Source: Candidatus Pacearchaeota archaeon (GTDB lineage: Archaea; Nanoarchaeota; Nanoarchaeia; Pacearchaeales; GW2011-AR1). From it: a stretch of 39,459 bases of DNA. Shown one piece after another: positions 14,955 to 21,825 of the stretch. Numbering within the stretch: position 1 is the first letter of the stretch; each line of letters opens with the position of its first letter. The stretch covers positions 1 through 39,459 of the forward strand of contig NZAS01000080.1 in assembly GCA_002686195.1 (NCBI GenBank). Direction: 5' to 3'. The translations under genes were made by a program, and so were the position numbers. The notes under the pieces are model-generated. The model saw only the letters and a list, made by a program, of their open reading frames with translations, was not told where the DNA came from and made no database searches.

Positions 14955-16387
14955 GTTTGCTTCCGGCGCTTGAGGATTCGGATGGAACGGGAGGGGACCC
15001 CATAAGTCCACATATAACGGAGGAATAGGTCTCGATAGTTAGTCAAGTATCGCCCCATGGCCTGGCGCAAGGTGTGGGGAGGGCTGAAAGGTGGCTCGTG
15101 GCCCCATTTGGCCGCCCACTGGGCCGTACGCAACTCAATGAATTCCTTCGACGTGAGCCCAGCGTATGCCATCACATCCGCGTCAATCGTCTTCCTCCAT
15201 TGTGCGTATCGCTTCAGGTCGAGCTCCATCAGTTCTTCTACCACGTCACACGCGGAAGCAAATTCTTCAGGAAGAACATACTGGGGTGCCCTCTTTCTTC
15301 GGACAACTCGACCTCTTATACGTTGCCCTTCTCTCCATCGATCGGACCAGCTCGAAAAGTTTGGGGTCCTGCGCGGGGGGGAGTCTGTGGAAATTGGAGG
15401 CCAGGGAGCTCTTTCCAAACCGGCCGTTGTCTCCCAAAATAGGTAATCACACCACACTAAGCGCAAGGCAGTGGCGCTCCACTGGTCCCACACCAGTCCT
15501 TCCAAGACCTCTCGAATCTCTTCTTCGGTGGGAGTACGCGGGCGCCCCGGTTCTGCAGCTACCCGGTTCGGGGCGCACTGAGGACACCAGGACCCTCCTT
15601 TCTTTTTGGGAGACAGGGCTTTGTTCACTTCCGGAACGTCGTGGGGGACAGCGCGTAAAACAAGGGCGTTGGGGTAACCGCCTCCCGCTCTGGACATAAG
15701 AGAGATGGAATCCAACATCCGAATCGGTCTTCGTTGCTCACTGAACATCATGGATGAAAGAGCCGCAAAGGCAACCGAGAGTTTTCGGCGCTGCTTGGCG
15801 CTGGGAGGATGACGGTGCCCCTGTTGGTGAACCACACTCCCGCCTCCATCTACCGTTGTGATGGAAAGCAACGGAATCTCTACCACGCCTGGATTTCTCC
15901 AGCCCGGAATAACATCGTACTCCCCCCTCCCACGTTGAGTCGATCTCCACTCCCACCGAGTGGGAACTTTCGGAGGGATACCGCCACTCGCGATCCAATC
16001 CACGCTATCTCTTCGCTGGACATAGGCGGGGGAATACTTGTTCATGGCCGCCCGCTCTCCCCAATTCATCGTCGGCTGGGGGTAGAGATCAAACAATCCG
16101 TCCTTCCGAATCTTCACTATGTCTCGGCCGCTGATCCGCACCACGAACCCACCAGGTACCTCCACCATGCGCTTGTAGACAGCGCCCAATGGACGCCCCC
16201 GTTTCCGGTCCCGAACCTTTTGCATCCACCTCTTGGTCGCCGCGTAGGTCCAGGCCCCTTTGTCTTCGGGCCTTACTCCATAAGTGGATGAACTACCCTC
16301 TTTGTCCTTCAGGAGCGCTGCACCAAGGCCAACTGCGGCCGTAGCGCCCAGAGCCAGAGCAACTCCGCTTGGACTAGAGCGGCTCAT
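14948..16387 (-). CDS. Large N-terminally anchored paralogue of the 13992-14954 protein
   Basis: 479 aa. Residues 8-25 are the shared anchor (GVALALGATAAVGLGAAL), then KDKEGSSS. Residues about 64-121 (GRPLGAVYKRMVEVPGG, DIVKIRKDG, NWGERAAMNKYSPA) match the equivalent part of the neighbouring protein, and both end with Y-G-[MV]-P plus a SIR motif (here SRSIRILKRRKQTW). A CPQC pair (about 270) parallels the CYQC of the neighbour. Other parts are Trp/Arg-rich and look folded. The gene overlaps the upstream gene by 14 bases. Probably an old tandem duplication with a long insertion; function unknown. Confidence 0.85.
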   Translation of the reverse strand: MSRSSPSGVALALGATAAVGLGAALLKDKEGSSSTYGVRPEDKGAWTYAATKRWMQKVRDRKRGRPLGAVYKRMVEVPGGFVVRISGRDIVKIRKDGLFDLYPQPTMNWGERAAMNKYSPAYVQRRDSVDWIASGGIPPKVPTRWEWRSTQRGRGEYDVIPGWRNPGVVEIPLLSITTVDGGGSVVHQQGHRHPPSAKQRRKLSVAFAALSSMMFSEQRRPIRMLDSISLMSRAGGGYPNALVLRAVPHDVPEVNKALSPKKKGGSWCPQCAPNRVAAEPGRPRTPTEEEIREVLEGLVWDQWSATALRLVWCDYLFWETTAGLERAPWPPISTDSPPRRTPNFSSWSDRWREGQRIRGRVVRRKRAPQYVLPEEFASACDVVEELMELDLKRYAQWRKTIDADVMAYAGLTSKEFIELRTAQWAAKWGHEPPFSPPHTLRQAMGRYLTNYRDLFLRYMWTYGVPSRSIRILKRRKQTW

Positions 16388-17051
16388 AATAGAGATCCTG
16401 GATGACCGCGTTTACCTCTTCCCGTAGCTGGTGTGAGTCTCGAGCCGCGGCACTGGTGATAGTGTGGTCTACCTTGAGCCCGTTGGGCAAATAGACGGTC
16501 ACTCGTTGACCCCCCGGAATCACCTCGTAATAGTAGCGGCGACCGTCCGAATCGTGTACGAAATCTTCTCCCCTTACCTCGTCCCGGTCCCATCTTCGTT
16601 GGCCAAGTAGAACGGCTCCAAATGCCATGAGTCCCACCACACCGAAGGTAATAGCTGCCCCTGGAGAACGTAGAGACTCGAGGGCAGTCTCGATGAAGGC
16701 GGTAGTCGGAGGCTCACCCTGAGTGGGGACATTGGCGCTACCAAGCCGCCCAGCCGTGGGACCACCATGTTCATAGAGGGAACAGGAAAAAGTGGACTCC
16801 ACCATTGGGCCGTTTCCCCAGGGCATGGGCATCCCCCGCTCCGCTCTCACTTGCCACTTGGCGCACGCCCCTCGCGTCTGCCCACCCAAACAGTGAATCC
16901 CTGGTTGACACGCCCCAATGTGCATGGCGTGCTTGGCGAGCTCAACCTCGTCAGGCTTCACCAGGAAAAACTTGCAGGTTCCGCACTTCCCCTTGCTGTG
17001 GGAAGGCCCAGCCTGTTGACGAGAACTGCGGCGGGAAGTTTTCTTTTTCAT
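16374..17051 (-). CDS. Cys-rich single-span protein with repeat-type C-terminal domain
   Basis: 225 aa from ATG 17051, which overlaps the upstream TAA (TAATG). After a basic tail come six cysteines at residues 23, 26, 48, 54, 63 and 90 (CGTC ... GAC ... HC ... GAC ... FSC), a likely zinc or Fe-S site. A hydrophobic span lies at about 131-150 (GAAITFGVVGLMAFGAVLLG). The C-terminal domain (about 160-220), with GRRYYYEVIPGGQRVTVYLP and a final helix, resembles the three tandem repeats of the 1002-aa protein at 21826-24834. Function unknown; it may pair with that large protein across the membrane, by inference. Confidence 0.85.
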   Translation of the reverse strand: MKKKTSRRSSRQQAGPSHSKGKCGTCKFFLVKPDEVELAKHAMHIGACQPGIHCLGGQTRGACAKWQVRAERGMPMPWGNGPMVESTFSCSLYEHGGPTAGRLGSANVPTQGEPPTTAFIETALESLRSPGAAITFGVVGLMAFGAVLLGQRRWDRDEVRGEDFVHDSDGRRYYYEVIPGGQRVTVYLPNGLKVDHTITSAAARDSHQLREEVNAVIQDLYYEPL

Positions 17052-17278
17052 TAGAGCAATCCGAAAGAAGTCATAACGATGTTGTAGGCTTTGAGAACGT
17101 GGCGCTCCTTGACCTTGTGTCCCTCTCTTCCTAAGCTGGGAATCAACAGTACAGCAATGGTGCCCAGCCAAATTCCCACAGCGATGTGCGAAGTTCCACC
17201 GAATTGGCCCTGGGGATGAAGGCCTCCAATGTGACGCTCATGTCCCTCTGGTGGAATTGTCATCAATACCTCAACCAT
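17051..17278 (-). CDS. Small single-span membrane protein, 75 aa
   Basis: A Gly/His-rich N-terminal part is followed by one hydrophobic span (about 29-48, TSHIAVGIWLGTIAVLLIP) and a basic tail (GREGHKVKERH). The start at 17278 overlaps the upstream gene by eight bases. An alternative ATG at 17263 has a better GAGGT site, so the first five residues are uncertain. No family recognised. Confidence 0.7.
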   Translation of the reverse strand: MVEVLMTIPPEGHERHIGGLHPQGQFGGTSHIAVGIWLGTIAVLLIPSLGREGHKVKERHVLKAYNIVMTSFGLL

Positions 17279-17654
17279 CGCTCACCCCAGCTTTGGCAAG
17301 GTACCCCAACGCCAAGGCGCGTACCGTGAAATCCGGAACTACCGAAGAAGAAGGCAATCTCAAATCTCGGTAGGCCCCGACGAGAGCTCGCCCGAATGAC
17401 GCATCCATACCAATCACAAGCTCGATCTCGTCTCGTTCCTCCGGGACCACAAAACTCGCCCAGGTTCCCGAAATCGGCGCGTAGCTCCACCCAAGGTACT
17501 CGCGCAACCCTCCCATCGTATCGACGAAAGAAACCTCGTCTTTGGGAGTGAGGGAATACCTGGCCTCCAGGCCCTTGGATCCTCGACGTACCCCGGACAA
17601 CTTTGCAGTTGCCAGCGTTCCAATCGCAATTGGGCCCGAAGGGAAGATGTTCAT
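17271..17654 (-). CDS. Unknown protein, 127 aa
   Basis: ATG 17654 overlaps the upstream stop as ATGA, so I use it rather than an in-frame start at 17840 that lies inside the upstream gene. The protein (MNIFPSGPIAIGTLATAK...) has Gly/Ser/Val-rich, beta-type composition, a Trp/Tyr patch (REYLGWSYAPISGTWASF) and an acidic EERDEIELVIGM. No membrane span or motif. Possibly a small structural protein, but I see no family match. Confidence 0.7.
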   Translation of the reverse strand: MNIFPSGPIAIGTLATAKLSGVRRGSKGLEARYSLTPKDEVSFVDTMGGLREYLGWSYAPISGTWASFVVPEERDEIELVIGMDASFGRALVGAYRDLRLPSSSVVPDFTVRALALGYLAKAGVSDG

Positions 17655-18103
17655 TGCATGGCCCTGGCAATATTGCGCTTCAAAACGGAACCCCTGAGTC
17701 CCGTTCCCTTGTGAACTGGGATGAGACGGACGCGAGCAGCGATGGGGCTCCCCTGCATGGCCCTGGACCAGACAGGCATAAGCGGTCCCGCCGCTACCAG
17801 TCCAATCGTACCGTATCGGTCGCCTTGGGTGTCGAGCCATGCGCGGAGTCGAACCACGGACTCCCTTCTGGCCTTTCTCTCTGGAGTCATGGCCGAGACA
17901 CGCAGGATCTCCGGATTGGCGATGATCTCCCCTTCAGACATGATTCCAAAAGGAGAAACCAGGGAAAAAATATCCACAGCCCCCCGATGACCACCTACGA
18001 GATCTTCATAGGGTGGAGCTCCGGGAGAAAACTGCTCGAGGACAAATGGGAGCACCAGCGCCTTGCGTCTGGGAACTAGGCCAAGAAGGAAGTCACGACT
18101 CAT
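17651..18103 (-). CDS. Unknown protein, 150 aa
   Basis: Begins MSRDFLLGLVPRRKALVLPF, has a Gly/Pro middle, a helical segment with ERKARRESVVRLRAWL (about 75-90) and a mildly hydrophobic stretch (GTIGLVAAGPLMPVW, about 98-112) that is short for a membrane span. It ends with a basic part. It starts seven bases after the stop of the capsid-like gene and is coupled to the next gene by ATGA. No family recognised. Confidence 0.7.
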   Translation of the reverse strand: MSRDFLLGLVPRRKALVLPFVLEQFSPGAPPYEDLVGGHRGAVDIFSLVSPFGIMSEGEIIANPEILRVSAMTPERKARRESVVRLRAWLDTQGDRYGTIGLVAAGPLMPVWSRAMQGSPIAARVRLIPVHKGTGLRGSVLKRNIARAMQ

Positions 18104-18109
18104 CCCCTC

Positions 18110-19603
18110 TTATTCCGGAACTTCGTCTGGAATGTAGCCAGACGATTGAATCTGAAGCCGTTCCCTACCTTCACTCGTCTGCCCGAGCTTGGTAGCAGAG
18201 AGCTTGACCTGGGCTCCCTTTCGAGCAGACGCGCTTGGAACCGCTGGGTTACCGAAGACCCGATCCTCGATCATCTCCGCAACCAGGTTGCACGAGAATG
18301 GTAGCGCTAGTGCACAACCCGCGGGAAGAGCTTGGGAGCACCAGTATTGGACCGTAACCGTCACACGCGAGGAAGAGCCCACCACTGGGTTGTCCTGAAA
18401 ACCCGTAAAAAATCGAGAGAAACGCCTACGGAAGGTTCTGCTTGGAACCTGGGCAAACGGCCCCGACCCTCCCAATCCAAACGTCTGCCCCTGGGCGCTG
18501 CTTCGGAAGATAGCAAACGTCGCGGCGTCCATGGCCTGGACGTCCTCAGTCACAAAAAGCTCTGCACCATTGTAGACCTCCAAATTTCGAAGAGAAACCG
18601 GGATCTGACCCAAGAAGGGGATGGGCGGCGGTCCAGGCGCATCTCCAGTGAATGGATAGGTTCGTTCCCAGTTCGTCTGAATGCCGAGGATCCTGTACCT
18701 CCCGTAATCCAGAATCCGGGTCGTGAGGGGAATCTCCAGAATCCTCTGCCCCGCAACCAAGGCAAGCCTCGTAACCGGACAATCCCCCGGCTCCTCGATT
18801 CCAGCTGCAACCCACTGGTTCGCTGGGTCCACAGCATAGAACGGAATCCGGACCAATCGACCAGGTCCAGGAGGAGACTGGGCCTCAAACTGTAAACCCC
18901 CCACTCCCGAAACCAGAGCTTGGTTGATCTTCTCGTTCCTGACAATCGCTACGGATGGAAAATAGTTCTTCTTCGAGGGGAGCTTTAGCTTTCCTTTCGA
19001 GGTTCTTTTCCCCCGCGACTTTTCGCCCTGGTATTGAGCGGAAACCTTGGCCTCTCTCACTATGACTTTGAGTTTCCGATCCATCTTCTTGATGATGGGT
19101 TCGAGCTCCTCCTGTCTCTTTTCAATGGCCGCCTGGCGTTCGGGGGTCGCCGTCTCCCACTCGGTACTCAGTTCATCCCATTCAGCTGCGATGAGGTTCC
19201 GCTTGTATTCGAGGGTTGGACCCTTTCCAATAATTCCCAGTTCAGCGAGTCGCTCTTTGTCCGCGAGTTTCTCCCAACGGACCTTCTCCCGAAGCATCCG
19301 TTTCTTCCAGCGTTTCTTCGCCTTGGGATCCTTCTCATTCTCGTACTTCGCCTTGTAGAGGAGATACCGGCTTTTTTTCTTTTTGGCGTTGTCCTTGAGC
19401 TTGTCCAGCCATTTTTTACCGTCGCCACTCGCAAGAAATTTCGCTGCCCCGGCCCCACCTTTCGCCAGCGCAAGAACAGTAGTTATAGCGATCCCCACCT
19501 CATCTTGTGACTGTTGGGGACGCAACTGAGAAGACGAGACGTATTCGCCCCTATTTGGAGACGGTGAAAGTGACCGCAGAAAATCTGGCTTGTAGGGAGC
19601 CAT
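18110..19603 (-). CDS. Capsid-like protein (paralogue 5) with long basic N-terminal extension
   Basis: 497 aa. The N-terminal 230 residues contain a small hydrophobic part, then a long Lys/Arg/Glu-rich helical region (KKKKSRYLLYKAKYENEKD onwards), probably coiled coil. From about residue 232 the family signature appears: SGVGGLQFEAQSPPGPGRLV followed by RIPFY, later a RNLEVYNGAELF equivalent of the SDLQIGGGANLF segment, and FSCNLVAEMIEDRVFG with ARKGA near the end. The same order occurs in the proteins at 31101, 32175 and 32973. I infer a beta-sandwich capsid or capsid-associated subunit; jelly-roll topology is not proven. It could be a vertex or minor shell protein. GAGGGT precedes ATG 19603. 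Confidence 0.85.
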   Translation of the reverse strand: MAPYKPDFLRSLSPSPNRGEYVSSSQLRPQQSQDEVGIAITTVLALAKGGAGAAKFLASGDGKKWLDKLKDNAKKKKSRYLLYKAKYENEKDPKAKKRWKKRMLREKVRWEKLADKERLAELGIIGKGPTLEYKRNLIAAEWDELSTEWETATPERQAAIEKRQEELEPIIKKMDRKLKVIVREAKVSAQYQGEKSRGKRTSKGKLKLPSKKNYFPSVAIVRNEKINQALVSGVGGLQFEAQSPPGPGRLVRIPFYAVDPANQWVAAGIEEPGDCPVTRLALVAGQRILEIPLTTRILDYGRYRILGIQTNWERTYPFTGDAPGPPPIPFLGQIPVSLRNLEVYNGAELFVTEDVQAMDAATFAIFRSSAQGQTFGLGGSGPFAQVPSRTFRRRFSRFFTGFQDNPVVGSSSRVTVTVQYWCSQALPAGCALALPFSCNLVAEMIEDRVFGNPAVPSASARKGAQVKLSATKLGQTSEGRERLQIQSSGYIPDEVPE

Positions 19604-19626
19604 GAGTAACCCTCAATGAAGAGGGC

Positions 19627-20760
19627 TTAGGCCCCAACGCGTGCTGCCCGTAGTCTCGCACCCAGGCGTTCCATCTGGTCACCAACGGGACCTAGAGCAT
19701 CCATAGTACGCTCCTTGCCCACATAGGCTCCGACTGCGTAGACTCCACCGAGAACCAAGAACGTCTTGAAAGGATGGGCCCACATAGCGGAACCCAGTTT
19801 GGGCTTGAGCTCGAATCCGGCTGGGGCGCCGTCTTCACCGAAACGAATGATGCCACGTCGCAGTCGTGCGTCACGCTGAACATTCGACTGAGATACCAGG
19901 CCGGGAGGAGGACCGATTCTGGAGTGGGTCCGCTCGAAGTGCTGACGTTGAGCCCGCTCTGCCTTCCGCTCGCGCACCCGACGCCAGCCTGCGGCCTGCT
20001 GACGTTGCTGGTTACGCTGGGCGGCGGCACGCTTTCGAGCGGCTACCCGTTGGCGTCGAGCGTTTTCAGCCTGAATCTGTGGACGGGAAGCCTGACGCTG
20101 TTGACGGGCTGCCTGGCGCTGTTGGCGTCGAGTCGCCTCGGTAATCGCCCGAGCCGCGGCCTGCTGACGGGCGACCTCTGCCTGGGGCGTGACGGTACGA
20201 ATTTCACCCGTGGGGTGACGGCCCGCTCCACGACGCCGACGACGGCGCCTATACCAGCCCGACTGTTGGGGCTGGGCGTAAACAGTGGGAGTAGAGTAGT
20301 ACACGGGCTGGGCGTAGGAAGTAGCCTGCCTGGTCTGGGTGCTCTGGCCGCGAGCCGCGGCAGCCTTTCGGCGCAAAAGCTCTTCAAGCGCAGCCTTGCG
20401 AATCTTCTTGCGACGCCACCGACCCGTGATCAACTTCTTGAGCTTGGAAGTCTCGAGATAGGGAACCTGGCTGAGTCGGACACCAAACTGGTCCTCACCA
20501 AACTCATCGTCAAGACCCATGCTGTCGAGGTCAGCTTCGAGATCAGCGAAATCCGACTCGTCGTCGTCTTCGTCATCGCCCATCATCTCTTCCCATTCAT
20601 CGATCTCTTCTTCAGCCAGGAGCTCCGCGATCTCGTCGTCCAGGCCCCCGGCGCCGAAGTCATCTTCGTCGGCAAAATCATCGTATTCCCCGAGACCGAA
20701 GAGATCCGCATCCGGATCTTCGAACTCAGGCAGGTAGGAGGCGTAGGGAGAAAGAGACAT
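19627..20760 (-). CDS. Polyampholytic anchored protein: acidic head, Arg/Gln-rich middle
   Basis: 377 aa. Residues 1-100 are strongly acidic and contain repeated DDEFG/EDQFG-type words. The middle (about 110-290) is Arg/Gln/Ala-rich (RRQQRQAARQQRQ). Near the C terminus a single hydrophobic span (FKTFLVLGGVYAVGAYVG, about 333-352) is followed by a helical end. The charge layout suggests self-association or binding to both acidic and basic partners, such as DNA beneath a membrane (inference). GGAGC precedes ATG 20760. No family recognised. Confidence 0.85.
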   Translation of the reverse strand: MSLSPYASYLPEFEDPDADLFGLGEYDDFADEDDFGAGGLDDEIAELLAEEEIDEWEEMMGDDEDDDESDFADLEADLDSMGLDDEFGEDQFGVRLSQVPYLETSKLKKLITGRWRRKKIRKAALEELLRRKAAAARGQSTQTRQATSYAQPVYYSTPTVYAQPQQSGWYRRRRRRRGAGRHPTGEIRTVTPQAEVARQQAAARAITEATRRQQRQAARQQRQASRPQIQAENARRQRVAARKRAAAQRNQQRQQAAGWRRVRERKAERAQRQHFERTHSRIGPPPGLVSQSNVQRDARLRRGIIRFGEDGAPAGFELKPKLGSAMWAHPFKTFLVLGGVYAVGAYVGKERTMDALGPVGDQMERLGARLRAARVGA

Positions 20761-20782
20761 TTGGTTTTGCTCCGCAAGAAAT

Positions 20783-20792
20783 GATCATGATC
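20783..20792. repeat. 10-base palindrome in a short intergenic gap
   Basis: GATCATGATC is a perfect palindrome within the 59-base gap ahead of the 19627-20760 gene. It may be an operator or chance; no promoter elements are clear beside it. Confidence 0.3.
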
Positions 20793-20819
20793 GATACGAC
20801 GAATCTACTCTATCGCGTT

Positions 20820-21209
20820 TCATTCGTCTTGTGAAAGGCCCTCAAGTTCAATCGAAGCGCGACGACTGGCCAGTCGACGTTCAGCTCTACTCGAAAGGCG
20901 AAGTCCAACACCCTGGCTGGCCACCTTTCGAACATTTGGAAGAAGTTCTTCAAGAATCTTTCGGTCGTCATCTTCCAAGGCGTGTTCGAGCCTCAAACGA
21001 AAGACGTCGCCCTGCACCAGCTGGCGCTGAATCATCCATCCAAGAGCCCCCAAAACTGTGACGCCACCCAATACACCAAGACCCACCATCACGAAACCAC
21101 GCCTTCTGGCGTTTTCCTCAAGATCGGTCTGAACCTCGTCCCAAGTTTCCGGAACAACTGAAGCGGTAAGCCCCTGTTCCTGGAGCACCTGGTCAAGATC
21201 GAAAGCCAC
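20820..21209 (-). CDS. Small single-span protein beginning MAFDLD
   Basis: I use GTG 21209, one base after the TAG of the upstream gene and six bases after GGGGA. This gives the N terminus MAFDLDQVL, the same as MAFDLDKEL in the gene at the left edge; an in-frame start at 21248 would overlap the upstream gene. 129 aa, with one hydrophobic span at about 39-60 (FVMVGLGVLGGVTVLGALGW) preceded by RRR and followed by a charged helical domain. Orientation and partner unknown; the FDLD head would lie on the opposite side from the helical tail. Confidence 0.8.
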   Translation of the reverse strand: MAFDLDQVLQEQGLTASVVPETWDEVQTDLEENARRRGFVMVGLGVLGGVTVLGALGWMIQRQLVQGDVFRLRLEHALEDDDRKILEELLPNVRKVASQGVGLRLSSRAERRLASRRASIELEGLSQDE

Positions 21210-21210
21210 C

Positions 21211-21822
21211 CTATCCCCGCCTAGAAGTAGCCCACCATACTGCACCACCAGCGACCGCTACCAGCGCCACTGCGCCAAGAATCAGAGGCGCATTGCTCTT
21301 CGCCGCCACAGGGACCATCGCGGCCTGTTGAACCGGGGGAAGCGGAGCCAGCGCGGCGGGAGGAGGAGGAAGTGCCGCAGCGGGGGGAGGCGCCATTTCC
21401 TGAGTCGCCTTGGAAAAGAAGGTCTTGAACTTCTGCCAGGTACGCTTCCTCTTCTCTCGCTTCTCGGCTTTCTCGGCCGGCGTGGCCTCTCCGTACCAGT
21501 CCTCGTCATCATCCAGGCCAAATTCCATCGCAAATTCGTCGTCCTCATCCCAGTGCCGAGGAGATGAATGAAGGAGATGGTCGTAGGCCCCATAGGTGTG
21601 AGGAATCCCCGCGTGACTACGCGAGCCATGGGAGGGAGAGGCGTGGCGAGACATAAGGGTAGCGTCCTTTGGTCGGATCAATCGGTTTGGATACACAGAT
21701 GGCTCCACGTATGGTTGGGGTTGCCACGCCATGGCCCGCCAATAAGCATTGGGATGCTCGGGCGGGTAGTGGACCACCGGGTAGTGAGAGGGAGGTCTAT
21801 ACTTGGGAGGGGAAACTGACAT
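21211..21822 (-). CDS. Proline/tyrosine-rich C-terminally anchored protein
   Basis: 203 aa. The N-terminal 80 residues are rich in Pro, Tyr and His, giving an extended low-complexity region. An acidic stretch WDEDDEFAMEFGLDDDEDWYG (about 96-116, the last residue excluded) is followed by a basic helix (EKAEKREKRKRTWQKFKTFF), a Pro/Ala linker (PPPAAALPPPPAAL) and a C-terminal hydrophobic span (LILGAVALVAVAGGAVWWA) ending SRRG. It looks like a membrane-tethered flexible linker protein. Three bases separate it from the upstream stop. Confidence 0.8.
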   Translation of the reverse strand: MSVSPPKYRPPSHYPVVHYPPEHPNAYWRAMAWQPQPYVEPSVYPNRLIRPKDATLMSRHASPSHGSRSHAGIPHTYGAYDHLLHSSPRHWDEDDEFAMEFGLDDDEDWYGEATPAEKAEKREKRKRTWQKFKTFFSKATQEMAPPPAAALPPPPAALAPLPPVQQAAMVPVAAKSNAPLILGAVALVAVAGGAVWWATSRRG

Positions 21823-21825
21823 GGA

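Noticed and set aside
19774..20784. Plus-strand open frame of 336 codons
   Set aside because: It mirrors the Arg/Gln and Asp-rich gene at 19627-20760 and is a composition artefact (Leu/Gly/Ser-rich).
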